Assembly: GCF_009908315.1 (NCBI RefSeq)
Contig: NZ_JAAATW010000004.1
Coordinates: 62,001-126,000, forward strand
Reading direction: 5' to 3'
From: Paragemmobacter ruber
GTDB lineage: Bacteria; Pseudomonadota; Alphaproteobacteria; Rhodobacterales; Rhodobacteraceae
DNA length: 64,000 bases
The translations under genes were made by a program, and so were the position numbers. Every line of letters begins with the position of its first letter. Position 1 is the first letter of the stretch. The notes beneath the pieces are model-generated. The model ran no database searches, had not been told where the DNA came from, and saw only the letters and a program-made list of their open reading frames with translations. This document shows, one piece after another, positions 44,640 through 52,349 of the stretch.

Positions 44640-47600
44640 ATGTCTGACGAAATGGATGAAATCTGGGCCCTTTACGCCGATGACGGCGCTCAGGCGCTCG
44701 ACGCGATGGAAAGCGCGCTTCTGGCGCTGGGCAATGGCGGCAGCGCCGATGCTGCGGCCCATGTCAGCGCCCTGTTCCGCGCCGTTCATACCTTCAAGGG
44801 CAATTCCCGCGTGCTTGGCCTTGCCGTGGTGGAAAGCCGCGCCCATTACGCCGAAGACCTGATCGGTCTTGTGCGCGATCAGGGCGTGCCGTGGGACGCC
44901 GAGATCAAGGATATCCTGCTTCTCGCCTCCGACACGCTGCGCGTGATGCTGGAAGAAACCGCCGCCACCCGCGCGGACGTGGCGCCTGAATCCTCCGAAG
45001 GCCTGATGACCCGGCTGAAGGACAAGATCGCCCGCGCCTCTGGCGCCGCCCCCGCCGACACGCCCGCCGAGACGCCCGCCGAACCCGCGCAGCCGGTCGC
45101 CGCGCAGCCCGAACCGCAGCCTGAACCGGTCGCCGAACCCGAACCCACGCCCAAGCCCACCCCGGAACCCGTGGCCGTCGCCGCCGAACCGCAGCCCGGC
45201 CCCGCGCCCGCTAGGAAGCGCAAGCAGAAGGCCAGCGCGCCCGCCGAAGCCGCACCTGCCGAGGCCCCCCCCGCCACGCCCCCCGCCGCTCAGGACGCCG
45301 CCCCGCCGCCCGCCGAACCCGCGCGCCCGGCGGCCAAGCGTCTGGCCGATGATCCCGCCTATCGCGACATCTTCCGCGGCATGGCCGAAGACGCCACCCG
45401 AAAGCTCACCGCCCTGCTCGATACGCCCGGCCCCGATCCGGTAGGCCCCCGCGCCCGGCGCGAGGTGGACAACCTCGCCCATGCCGCCCGGCAGATGGGC
45501 CTTGATGACTGGGTCGCCGCCCTGCAGGCCTGCCCCGCCGATCCGGGGGCCGAGGCGATCGCCGCCCTTCTTCTGTCGCTGGCCGACCTTTCCGAACAGA
45601 CCTTCGGCATCGTCCAGCCCGCCCAGCCCGAAACCGGCGCCCCCGCGCCCGCCTTCTTTGACCGCATCCGCGATCCGCTGGCCGAAATCGCCCGCTTTGG
45701 CACCGGCTTCTTCTGCGGTGAAACGCCCGATCCGCAGATCGTGGCCGACCGCGTGGCCGAGATCCGCGCCGCCGCCCATGACGCCGGCTATGCCCGCGCC
45801 GAAGAGGCCGCCGCCCGCATCCCCGCCGCTGCCACCGCACAGGAATTCCACGCCGCCGAACTGCGTCTCTACGAAGAACTCGCCGCTATCGAGGCCGTCC
45901 TTCCCGATGCCGCCCGCGCCTCGGGCATCAGCCCGCGCGAAATGCTGCAGGTCTGGTGCGCCGAACACGTCTTCTCCACCCTGTCGGAACTCGAGGCGAC
46001 GCTCGACCGCCTCAAGACCACGACCGATCCCGATACTGATTACCTCCGCATCGACCGCCTGCTGCGGCTGGTTTTCTACGCCTGCGGCCATCACCGGGTG
46101 GAAACGGCAGGCCAGCTGTCCATGTCGCTGATCGACCTGTTCTCGCGCCTGCACGCCCGGGGCGAGACACCCGATCCCATCCTCGCCCATGTCGCGCGCG
46201 GTTTCATCGACACGATCGAACTTGTTTTCGACGCGATCACGCAGGGCCAGACCCCCGACACCGCCTCACTCGAAAAACTGTTCGAAGAGGCCTCCAACAT
46301 CTGCTTCGTGCAAGGCGGCCTGATGACCGCCTCCGCCATCGAACGCCGCCTTGGCCTGCCCAAGGAATTCCACCGCGTCCTGTCGCCCGAAAGCGTGCGC
46401 GCCGCGTCCGAGGCGATCGAGGAAGGCCTGCGCTTCTTCATCGTCCGGGCCGACATCAACAGCGACGAACGCCTGGCCGAGGCCTTCATCGGCTGGCTCT
46501 CCTCGGGCTCTGCGCGCTCCATCACCAACGTCACCGTCTTTCAGGGCGACGAGACGCTGTTCGACTTCCTCCTCGCCTCCGCGCAGGATGAGGCGGGGCT
46601 CTCCGGCGCCATCGCCGCGATGGATCCGTCGGGGCGCCAGTTGCGCCTGACCCGGATGCTGGTGCCCACATCCGAGACGCCGGAAACCGCCCCCGCCGAC
46701 CCCGAGGCCGCGCTGGCCCAGATCCCCCAGCCCGGCATCAGCGCCGAAATGGTGGAACAGATCGGCGAAATCGCGGCCAGCCAGTCGATGATCAGCCACA
46801 TGCTGACCGAACTCGCCGAGAATGATCTGTTCGATGGTCTGGATGCGCTGGTGCGCAGCCACGGCAATGATTGGAAACGCGCCCGCGCGCAGGCCCGCGC
46901 CGTGCTCACCCGGCACACCACGCGCCTGCAGGAACTGGCGCAGCTGGAAACCCAGCTTGTCGGCCAGATCACCCGGCTTCAGGAAGAAACCGTCCAGATC
47001 CGGTCGCGCCGGATCGAGACGATCTTCCGCCCGCTCGAGGCATTCATCCAGACCCATTCCCGCCGCAACCGGCGCGAAGCGGCGATGTCCTTCGCCGGGG
47101 GCGAACTGACGCTGGATCTGACCATCCTTGAAAACCTGCGCCGCATCCTGCGCAACCTTGCCGTCGCCCGGCTGGAATCCGGCCCGGGCGCCCCGCGCAA
47201 GCTGCACATCTCTTTCCACCGGGATGAAGAACGCGTCCTCGCCATCTTCGAAGATGACGGCAGCGCCGCCGATCCCACCCCCGCGATGGAAGAGGTCCGC
47301 GCCGCCATCACCCGCATGGGCGGCGAGTTGCGGCAGGTCGCGCTGCCCGGCACGGGGATGCGCTTCCACGTCTCGCTGCCGTTGGCCATGGTCGTGCTCG
47401 AAGGCATGGTGGTGGGCGTCGATGGCGTGCGCTACGTCGTGCCGGTCGATGCCATCCGCACCATCCTGCAACCCGATGCCGAAAAGCGCTTCCGTGTCTC
47501 GGCCGCCGAGGGGCGCGAGATGCTGCGCATCGGCAAGGATGAGATCGTCCCGATCCAGGCGCTGCCCGGGCCGCGCGGCCTGATCGAGGGGCCGGAAACC

Positions 47601-47852
47601 GGCCCCGCCGCGCGCCGCCATGTCTTTGTCGTCCTGGGCGTTCACGGCCGCTCTGTCGCCGTCCCGGTGGACGAGCTGATCGGTCAGCAGCTGGTGCTGC
47701 TGCGCCCCCTGAAAGGCGTGCTTTCGGGCGTGCAGAACATGACCGGAATCGCGCTTCTTGCGGGTGGCGATGTGGGTATGGTGGTCTCGGCCAACCTGCT
47801 CTGCGCTGCCCATGCGCCCACCCACAGCGTCGATACATCCTTGCGGATGTAG
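44640..47852 (+). CDS. cheA3: CheA-type protein with phosphotransfer and CheW-like ends, CheA3 type
   Basis: A 1070-residue protein. Residues 1-115 are a P1 phosphotransfer domain with His50 in FRAVHTFKGNSRVLGL. A Pro/Ala/Glu-rich stretch follows (about 145-235), then some 550 residues of mostly helical sequence with no motif I recognise, then a degenerate kinase-like region (EDDGSAADP in place of an intact G1 box, no N or G2 box) and a C-terminal P5 domain (VVPVDAIRTILQ, VAVPVDELIGQQLVLL). In R. sphaeroides CheA3 has P1 and P5 flanking a long segment with CheY6 phosphatase activity, and is phosphorylated by CheA4. The layout matches exactly. Confidence 0.92.
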   Translation: MSDEMDEIWALYADDGAQALDAMESALLALGNGGSADAAAHVSALFRAVHTFKGNSRVLGLAVVESRAHYAEDLIGLVRDQGVPWDAEIKDILLLASDTLRVMLEETAATRADVAPESSEGLMTRLKDKIARASGAAPADTPAETPAEPAQPVAAQPEPQPEPVAEPEPTPKPTPEPVAVAAEPQPGPAPARKRKQKASAPAEAAPAEAPPATPPAAQDAAPPPAEPARPAAKRLADDPAYRDIFRGMAEDATRKLTALLDTPGPDPVGPRARREVDNLAHAARQMGLDDWVAALQACPADPGAEAIAALLLSLADLSEQTFGIVQPAQPETGAPAPAFFDRIRDPLAEIARFGTGFFCGETPDPQIVADRVAEIRAAAHDAGYARAEEAAARIPAAATAQEFHAAELRLYEELAAIEAVLPDAARASGISPREMLQVWCAEHVFSTLSELEATLDRLKTTTDPDTDYLRIDRLLRLVFYACGHHRVETAGQLSMSLIDLFSRLHARGETPDPILAHVARGFIDTIELVFDAITQGQTPDTASLEKLFEEASNICFVQGGLMTASAIERRLGLPKEFHRVLSPESVRAASEAIEEGLRFFIVRADINSDERLAEAFIGWLSSGSARSITNVTVFQGDETLFDFLLASAQDEAGLSGAIAAMDPSGRQLRLTRMLVPTSETPETAPADPEAALAQIPQPGISAEMVEQIGEIAASQSMISHMLTELAENDLFDGLDALVRSHGNDWKRARAQARAVLTRHTTRLQELAQLETQLVGQITRLQEETVQIRSRRIETIFRPLEAFIQTHSRRNRREAAMSFAGGELTLDLTILENLRRILRNLAVARLESGPGAPRKLHISFHRDEERVLAIFEDDGSAADPTPAMEEVRAAITRMGGELRQVALPGTGMRFHVSLPLAMVVLEGMVVGVDGVRYVVPVDAIRTILQPDAEKRFRVSAAEGREMLRIGKDEIVPIQALPGPRGLIEGPETGPAARRHVFVVLGVHGRSVAVPVDELIGQQLVLLRPLKGVLSGVQNMTGIALLAGGDVGMVVSANLLCAAHAPTHSVDTSLRM

Positions 47853-47864
47853 GCTGTCCAGACC

Positions 47865-47889
47865 CGGATGCCGCCTCCCGCGGCATCCG
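47865..47889 (+). terminator. Hairpin after cheA3
   Basis: A perfect 10-base-pair stem CGGATGCCGC / GCGGCATCCG with a five-base loop, 13 bases after the cheA3 stop. No clear T-run follows, so termination may be partial. Confidence 0.5.
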
Positions 47890-48013
47890 TATCGCTCCTC
47901 AGTTTACCCATCAAGAATCACCCAAGTGGACGTTATAATTAAGGAAATCAACCACGCGAGATGGCAACGGAAACGACCCCGCTCCCACCCCGCCAGTTCC
48001 TTAAAGGTCCACC

Positions 48014-48517
48014 ATGCAAGCGATCCGCAAGTTCTTTCCCGCGCAGACCCAGGCCGAAGCCGCCCCCCAGCCGTTCGAGCGCGCGCCGCTGCACGCCGCC
48101 GTCCTGTCGGACCGTCCCGCCCGCCTGATGGCCGCCCTCGCGCTGCAGGGCATCGCTGCGGTGGATGCCGCCGATTGCGATCTTGCGCTTCTGCTGCGCG
48201 ACGCGCCCGACATGCTGGTGATCGACCTTGATCCCGCCCACATCCCCGCCCGCCGCATCGCCCTTCTGGTGGCACAGTTGGGCTGGCTGCGCCGCGATCT
48301 GGTGGTTGCCGTTTCGCGCCGCTGCGCCCCGCAGGCACGCGGCTTCGCCATCGACGTGATCTTCGACGCCGATGCCGATCCCGACACGCTCAGCCTCGGC
48401 CTGCACGAGGCCGCGCGCCTGCTGCGCCACTCCCGCCTCCGCCCGGTCGAGGCCGCCGCCCCCCGCCACGCGGTCCTGCACCATCAGGCCCCGCGCCGCG
48501 CGCGCCTCTTCGGCTGA
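48014..48517 (+). CDS. Unknown protein, possibly a degenerate receiver domain
   Basis: A 167-residue soluble protein. Its middle (LHAAVLSDRPARLMAALALQG, then DMLVIDLDPAHIPARRIALL and DLVVAVSRRCAPQ) follows the alternation of a receiver fold, with an Asp in VIDLD at the place of the phosphorylation site, but the usual acidic pair and Lys are not evident. The end is Arg/His rich. AAAGG is well placed before ATG 48014. It lies between cheA3 and fliS; a pseudo-receiver acting with CheA3 is a reasonable guess only. Confidence 0.6.
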   Translation: MQAIRKFFPAQTQAEAAPQPFERAPLHAAVLSDRPARLMAALALQGIAAVDAADCDLALLLRDAPDMLVIDLDPAHIPARRIALLVAQLGWLRRDLVVAVSRRCAPQARGFAIDVIFDADADPDTLSLGLHEAARLLRHSRLRPVEAAAPRHAVLHHQAPRRARLFG

Positions 48518-48541
48518 TTGCACCACACCGGCGCTGCATCA

Positions 48542-48571
48542 GGGCGGGTCACCCGGCAGGGTGGCCCGCCC
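48542..48571 (+). terminator. Hairpin after the 48014 gene
   Basis: GGGCGGGTCACC and GGTGGCCCGCCC form a 12-base-pair stem with one G-T pair and a six-base loop, 25 bases after the stop. Only CTTG follows, so it is a weak intrinsic terminator at best. Confidence 0.5.
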
Positions 48572-48634
48572 TTGCACATCCGGCCTGCCACGGCGGCGCG
48601 CCCGACCCCACCCGTTCGGACACCCCGCCCAGCC

Positions 48635-48661
48635 TAAAACCCAGCCCGGACAAGCCGTTTC
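48635..48661 (+). promoter_or_regulatory. Sigma-28 (FliA) promoter of fliS
   Basis: CTAAA, exactly fifteen bases, then GCCGTTTC, ending 45 bases before the fliS ATG. This is the clearest late promoter in the window together with the one at 50534. Confidence 0.75.
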
Positions 48662-48706
48662 TCTTTGCATGACCGGCAGTTACCGCCCATCGAAAGGACC
48701 CGTGCC

Positions 48707-49102
48707 ATGACCTTCCTCAATGCCCGCGCCCAGTACCGCCGCACCGACAATGGCGAGGCGCTGGCCGTCGAAAGCCCGCATGGCATCATCCTCGTCACGC
48801 TGCGCGAATTGGAACGCTCGCTCCGCGTCCTCGCCGCGGCCGAGCCAGAGCGGTCCTATCCCGCCCAGCATATCAACCGCGCCTTCACCGCGATCTACAT
48901 CCTGCAATCCAGCCTCGATTTCGAAAAGGGCGGCGAGATTTCGGACAATCTCTTCAGCGTCTATGAATACTGCCGCCTCCGCGTGGCCGAGGCGTTCCGC
49001 CGCGAAGCCACGCCCAAGATGGCCGAATGTGCTGACCACATCGCCAGCCTGCTCGAAGCCTGGCAGCAGATCGGCGCCGTCCGCACCGGAAACGCGGCAT
49101 GA
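48707..49102 (+). CDS. fliS: Flagellin chaperone FliS
   Basis: FliS binds the C-terminal helix of flagellin in the cytoplasm and delivers it for export. The 131-residue product has the family core AIYILQSSLDFEKGGEISDNLFSVYEY split over residues 64-90 and closes with IASLLEAWQQIG. GAAAGGA eight bases before ATG 48707 fixes the start. It is read from a sigma-28 promoter, like its client fliC, and overlaps the next gene by four bases. Confidence 0.94.
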   Translation: MTFLNARAQYRRTDNGEALAVESPHGIILVTLRELERSLRVLAAAEPERSYPAQHINRAFTAIYILQSSLDFEKGGEISDNLFSVYEYCRLRVAEAFRREATPKMAECADHIASLLEAWQQIGAVRTGNAA

Positions 49103-49389
49103 CCACCGCCCCCGATCCCGTCGATCTTGAACTTGCGGTGATGGCCGGCACCCTGCAATCGGCCATCGCGGCCGAAGATGTGGTGCAGATCCTCGTCACC
49201 ACCGCCGCGCTGGATCGCATGGCCCGCTGCCTCGGCCCCCATCAGCAGACCGCCGCCAGCCATGCGCGCGATGTCGTCTCGCAGGCGCTCACCGCGCTCG
49301 AGGCTGCGGTGCAGCAGGGCCGCCGCGAACCGCTTCAGACCCGCCTCATGCGCGCCGCCTACACGGGGCAGGCGGGCGGGGGCCGATAG
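49099..49389 (+). CDS. Small helical protein coupled to fliS, possible FliT-type chaperone
   Basis: A 96-residue soluble, helix-rich product (VDLELAVMAGTLQSAIAA, then LTALEAAVQQGRREPLQTRL). The ATG overlaps the fliS stop (ATGA). In enteric bacteria fliT follows fliS and encodes a small helical chaperone for FliD; size and position fit, but there is no motif that proves it. A FlgN-like chaperone for FlgK and FlgL is the alternative, as no flgN has been found elsewhere in the window. Confidence 0.65.
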   Translation: MTTAPDPVDLELAVMAGTLQSAIAAEDVVQILVTTAALDRMARCLGPHQQTAASHARDVVSQALTALEAAVQQGRREPLQTRLMRAAYTGQAGGGR

Positions 49390-49400
49390 GGGATCGCCAT

Positions 49401-49712
49401 ATGGCCGACCTGTCCCCCGAACCTGGCCTCGCGCCACCCGAACCCTCGCCCGCCGCGGGGCAGGGGGCGCAGGCAGCCATGCAAAAAGGGGCGCCAGACC
49501 TGCCGCCCCCCTGCACCCGATGCCTCAACATCCGCTGGTTCCTGATCGCCGCCGCGCCGCTGCTGGCGCTCGGCTTTGCCGATCCGGTGCTGACCGACCG
49601 GCTCTTGCGCAACCTGCCCGACCTGCGCCAGCTTGTCCTGTGGTTCCCCCTCGTGATCGTGGGAACCTTCCTGCACCGCCTGCTCAGCTGGCGTCGGCAG
49701 CAAGACCGCTGA
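49401..49712 (+). CDS. Small membrane protein after fliS
   Basis: A 103-residue product with a Pro-rich N terminus containing a CTRC pair, then two hydrophobic segments (IRWFLIAAAPLLALGFA and LVLWFPLVIVGTFLHRLL) and a basic end. It follows the previous gene by 11 bases and is probably co-transcribed with fliS. The two Cys could bind metal. Its last 29 bases overlap the end of a minus-strand gene. Confidence 0.65.
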   Translation: MADLSPEPGLAPPEPSPAAGQGAQAAMQKGAPDLPPPCTRCLNIRWFLIAAAPLLALGFADPVLTDRLLRNLPDLRQLVLWFPLVIVGTFLHRLLSWRRQQDR

Positions 49713-49872
49713 CCTTGCCCGACAAGGGCGCCAGCAACCCCGCCAAGGGCAGCAGATGCCGCCGCTTCGGCCGGTCCGCGTGGTCAAAGACCACACATTC
49801 CACGGCCATGCCCGGCACCACCACACCCTGCGCCATGGCCTGCATTTCCTTGTGATCCGGTTCGTGGCTCAT
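49684..49872 (-). CDS. Small unknown protein downstream of the second fliL
   Basis: A 62-residue soluble product beginning MSHEPDHKEMQAMAQG, with GGAGGG five bases before its ATG, which supports real translation. No family is recognised. It follows the FliL-like gene by 53 bases on the same strand and its end overlaps the convergent membrane-protein gene. Confidence 0.55.
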   Translation of the reverse strand: MSHEPDHKEMQAMAQGVVVPGMAVECVVFDHADRPKRRHLLPLAGLLAPLSGKVSGLAADAS

Positions 49873-49925
49873 CCAACCCTCCTGCCATTGTCCTGTGGCA
49901 GGGGGTCTGCAAGTTCCATGCCGCG

Positions 49926-50420
49926 CTAGCGCATGACCAGGGACGTGATCAGCACCTCATCCACCGGCTCGGGCCAATCCTCGCTGCCGATCACGTCATT
50001 CACCGCCGCCCGCACCCGGCCCGGCAATTCGGCATGTATCCGCTGGCTTTCCGCGCCTTCCGCCACCATATCCTGCGCGGTCCGCACCACGGCCGCCTCG
50101 ATCAGGCCGATCTGCGCCTGCACCCGCGTGGTCAGCCCCAGCAACTCTTCCGTCGAACCCCGCACGGCAAAGGTCAGCCCCGCCTCCATGCGCGGCCCGC
50201 CCTTCTGCAACGAAATCGTCAGCACATCGGTCAGCGGCACATAAAGGCGCGGCCCACGCGGCGTCTCTTCCGGCTCCGGGGCCGCCTCTACCGCATCGCG
50301 CCACGGCAGCGCGGGCGCCTCGCGCAGCAGCACGGTCGCAAGACCCACCAGCGTCGTGCCGCCCACCAGCGCAAAACCCGCCACGACCGGCCAGATCATG
50401 CCCCTTGCCTCCCGTGCCAT
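49926..50420 (-). CDS. Second FliL-like protein
   Basis: A 164-residue product with one membrane segment near residues 8-28 (IWPVVAGFALVGGTTLVGLA) and a periplasmic domain that follows the FliL pattern: PRLYVPLTDVLTISLQKGG, MEAGLTFAVRG, then AELPGRVRAAVNDVIGSEDW. It is shorter than the canonical FliL at 28290. A sigma-28 promoter precedes it, so it is made late, with the stators and filament. A stator-support role is the likely one. The start is probably ATG 50420; a TTG six bases earlier is better spaced from GGGGAAAGG. Confidence 0.7.
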   Translation of the reverse strand: MAREARGMIWPVVAGFALVGGTTLVGLATVLLREAPALPWRDAVEAAPEPEETPRGPRLYVPLTDVLTISLQKGGPRMEAGLTFAVRGSTEELLGLTTRVQAQIGLIEAAVVRTAQDMVAEGAESQRIHAELPGRVRAAVNDVIGSEDWPEPVDEVLITSLVMR

Positions 50421-50457
50421 CCGCAATCCATGCCTTTCCCCTGCGCTTGCCCCCTCA

Positions 50458-50485
50458 GTTACGGCCGAACCGGGCAAAGCCTTAG
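50458..50485 (-). promoter_or_regulatory. Sigma-28 (FliA) promoter of the second fliL
   Basis: Read on the minus strand, CTAAG, fifteen bases, then GCCGTAAC: one mismatch in the -35, and a -10 close to the general FliA consensus GCCGATAA. It ends 37 bases before the ATG and faces the promoter at 50534. Confidence 0.6.
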
Positions 50486-50533
50486 GCCCCGCCCGCCCGC
50501 GCGCCCGGGGCATCCTTTTTTCACGCCCGTCGC

Positions 50534-50560
50534 TAAAACGGACGTATGCGCTGCCGTTCC
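50534..50560 (+). promoter_or_regulatory. Sigma-28 (FliA) promoter of the 50601 gene
   Basis: CTAAA, exactly fifteen bases, then GCCGTTCC, ending 40 bases before ATG 50601. It forms a divergent pair with the promoter at 50458. Confidence 0.75.
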
Positions 50561-50600
50561 AGCCATGGCAGAGAACCGTCATCAGGGAAGGGCCGTGCAG

Positions 50601-51032
50601 ATGAAAGAGAGGATGTCCCGGGCGCTCGTTCCCGTCATCTCTCGCCTGCCCAGCCTGTCCCGCCTGCGCCATGCCGTGGCGCATTACGGCGCAGCCGCGC
50701 CTGCCGTTCCGGCCAGCCCGCCCCGCGACTATGATCTGGTGCGCTTCGAAACCCATCTGCGCAACCGCGATCAGGTGGAACGCTTCCTGCCAGACATCCT
50801 TGGCCGCGCGCTGGCCCGCATCTGGATCGACCCCGGCTTTCGCGACAGGTTCGGCGCCGATCCCGTGGGAACGCTGGCCGATTACGGGGTGTTCCTGCCC
50901 GACAGCATCGAGATCGACTTCGTCACCGAAGGCACCACCCGCCCGCAGGTCGTGGTTTATGAACGGCCCTTCCCGAAGATGCCGCGCAAGCGGCTGCTTT
51001 ACCTGCAGCTCATCCTGACGGCCGCCAAATGA
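50601..51032 (+). CDS. Late flagellar gene with a nitrile-hydratase-leader-like domain
   Basis: A 143-residue soluble protein. Residues 60-120 resemble the nitrile hydratase alpha-subunit/leader (NHLP) domain used by some peptide-maturation systems: ALARIWIDPGFRDRFGADP, then TLADYGVFLPDSIEIDF and VVVYERPF follow the usual W-DP-FR-L-DP-L-G-LP pattern. The C terminus is KRLLYLQLILTAAK, without a double-Gly cleavage site, and no modifying enzyme is nearby, so it is unlikely to be an ordinary peptide precursor. It is read from a sigma-28 promoter and coupled to a secreted Sel1-like protein. Its function in the flagellum is unknown. Confidence 0.65.
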   Translation: MKERMSRALVPVISRLPSLSRLRHAVAHYGAAAPAVPASPPRDYDLVRFETHLRNRDQVERFLPDILGRALARIWIDPGFRDRFGADPVGTLADYGVFLPDSIEIDFVTEGTTRPQVVVYERPFPKMPRKRLLYLQLILTAAK

Positions 51033-51703
51033 TGCGCCCGGCCTTCCTCGCGCTGCTCCTGCTGCCGACACCGGCCCTCTCGGCGCCCGAGGCGGCGCCC
51101 ACCGCTGCGCCGGCCGCATCGGCGGGGGCCGCCGCATCCCCAACGCTCGCGGCCGCCATCGCCGCCCTGCGCGATGACCGCGCGCCCGAAGCCGCGCAGA
51201 TGTTCCTGACACTCGCCCGCAGCGGTGCGCCCGACGCGCAGTTCAACCTTGCGCTCCTCTATGCCAAGGGCATCGGCGTGCCCCAGAACGACCGCGAGGC
51301 GCTCTATTGGGGTTGGCGCGCGCGGCTGGCCGGCATCCCCGCCGCCATCGCGCTGATCGACAGCCTGCAACCCACCGCGCCCGAGGATCTGCGCATCGAC
51401 ATCGCCGCCCGCATCGCGGCCGATCTCGATCCGCGCATCGCGGCGGGCGAGGGGCGGGCGATGCTCGAACGCTCGGTCCTGCTTCTGGACCTGCTGCCCG
51501 ACCCCGATCTTCAGGGCGCCTATGTCTGGCAGGCGCTCTCTGCCGCGCTGGGCACGCCCAACGCGCCCGCCGCGCGCGATGCCACGCTTGCCCGGATCGA
51601 CCCGAAGGACCGCATCGCCGCACAGGATGCCACGCTGGCCCAGCTGCGCGATCTCTGCGCGGCAGGGATCGACGCCCCCGCCCTCTGCGCCACGCTGCCC
51701 TGA
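51029..51703 (+). CDS. Secreted Sel1-repeat-like protein
   Basis: A 224-residue precursor with a signal peptide (MMRPAFLALLLLPTPALS). The mature part has one clear Sel1/TPR-like repeat (APDAQFNLALLYAKGIGVPQ then DREALYWGWRARLAG) and helical sequence to the end, with one Cys pair near the C terminus (DLCAAGIDAPALCATLP). The ATG overlaps the stop of the nitrile-hydratase-leader-like gene, so the two are made together as late flagellar products. A scaffold in the periplasm is plausible. Confidence 0.7.
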   Translation: MMRPAFLALLLLPTPALSAPEAAPTAAPAASAGAAASPTLAAAIAALRDDRAPEAAQMFLTLARSGAPDAQFNLALLYAKGIGVPQNDREALYWGWRARLAGIPAAIALIDSLQPTAPEDLRIDIAARIAADLDPRIAAGEGRAMLERSVLLLDLLPDPDLQGAYVWQALSAALGTPNAPAARDATLARIDPKDRIAAQDATLAQLRDLCAAGIDAPALCATLP

Positions 51704-51740
51704 CAAGGGCAGACACCCCATATCGTCCCGATGAAATGGA

Positions 51741-51778
51741 CCAAGTGAAAGGGGCCAAGTGAAATGGCCAAAGCGAAA
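51741..51778 (+). repeat. Three short direct repeats CCAAGTGAAA
   Basis: CCAAGTGAAA at 51741 and 51755 and a diverged copy CCAAAGCGAAA at 51768, spaced 14 and 13 bases, directly before a terminator hairpin. Their meaning is unknown. Confidence 0.6.
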
Positions 51779-51808
51779 GGGGTCGGACGGTGGCACCCGT
51801 CCGACCCC
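51779..51808. terminator. Bidirectional hairpin between convergent genes
   Basis: A perfect 12-base-pair stem GGGGTCGGACGG / CCGTCCGACCCC with a six-base loop, between the Sel1-like gene and the convergent DUF2802-like gene. No long T-run is present. Confidence 0.65.
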
Positions 51809-51843
51809 TCATCCTGACCTCGCGGTCACGCCTGCAGCGAAAT

Positions 51844-52308
51844 TTAGTGCTTGCGGAACATCGCGATCGTGGCGGCCGTATCCCGCGTCAGCCCCAGCTC
51901 GCGCCCGATGTCATCAGGCTCCAGCCCGCGCTGCGCCATCTGGATGGCCTGCTCGATCATCCGCTCGCCCGCCAGCCATTCCACATCCGATTTCAGATGC
52001 TGGATATCCGCCTTCAGCCCGGCCAGCGCCACGGTCAGCACATCGGCCTGCCGCCGCGTCTGTTCGGCAATCATGCCCTCCATCCGCGCGGCCAGCGCCG
52101 CCGCCACCTCGGGCGCGGACACAAGGCTCGCGGCAGGAACGGCGTCCGTCAGGTCATGGGGCAGGTCATCGGACAGGTCGGCCACCGATGCCTCGGGGGC
52201 AAACTCCACGGCTTCCGCCCGCTGGCGCATCCGCCACAGGCCAACCGTCACAAGCGTTACCCCTGCCGTCATCGTGGCCAGCAGGGCGGCAATCAAGCCA
52301 AGTGTCAT
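51844..52308 (-). CDS. DUF2802-like single-pass membrane protein
   Basis: A 154-residue product with an N-terminal membrane segment (GLIAALLATMTAGVTLVTVGL), a helical, coiled-coil-like middle (AARMEGMIAEQTRRQADVLT) and a C-terminal motif MIEQAIQMAQRGLEPDDIGRELG followed by LTRDTAATI, similar to the DUF2802 helix pair found near flagellar and chemotaxis genes in other Proteobacteria. It is last in the flgP-flgT-flgA-flgM unit, 41 bases after flgM. Confidence 0.7.
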   Translation of the reverse strand: MTLGLIAALLATMTAGVTLVTVGLWRMRQRAEAVEFAPEASVADLSDDLPHDLTDAVPAASLVSAPEVAAALAARMEGMIAEQTRRQADVLTVALAGLKADIQHLKSDVEWLAGERMIEQAIQMAQRGLEPDDIGRELGLTRDTAATIAMFRKH

Positions 52309-52349
52309 GGCGTCTTTCTCCGGATCGTCAGCAGGTCAGCGGGGGCGGA

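Noticed and set aside
47934-47939. TATAAT before the 48014 gene as a housekeeping promoter
   Set aside because: No acceptable -35 sequence is found 16-18 bases upstream.
48562-48575. TGGCCCG-CCC-TTGCA before fliS as a sigma-54 promoter
   Set aside because: GG and GC are nine bases apart, not ten, and the sequence is part of a hairpin arm. A perfect sigma-28 promoter lies closer to fliS.
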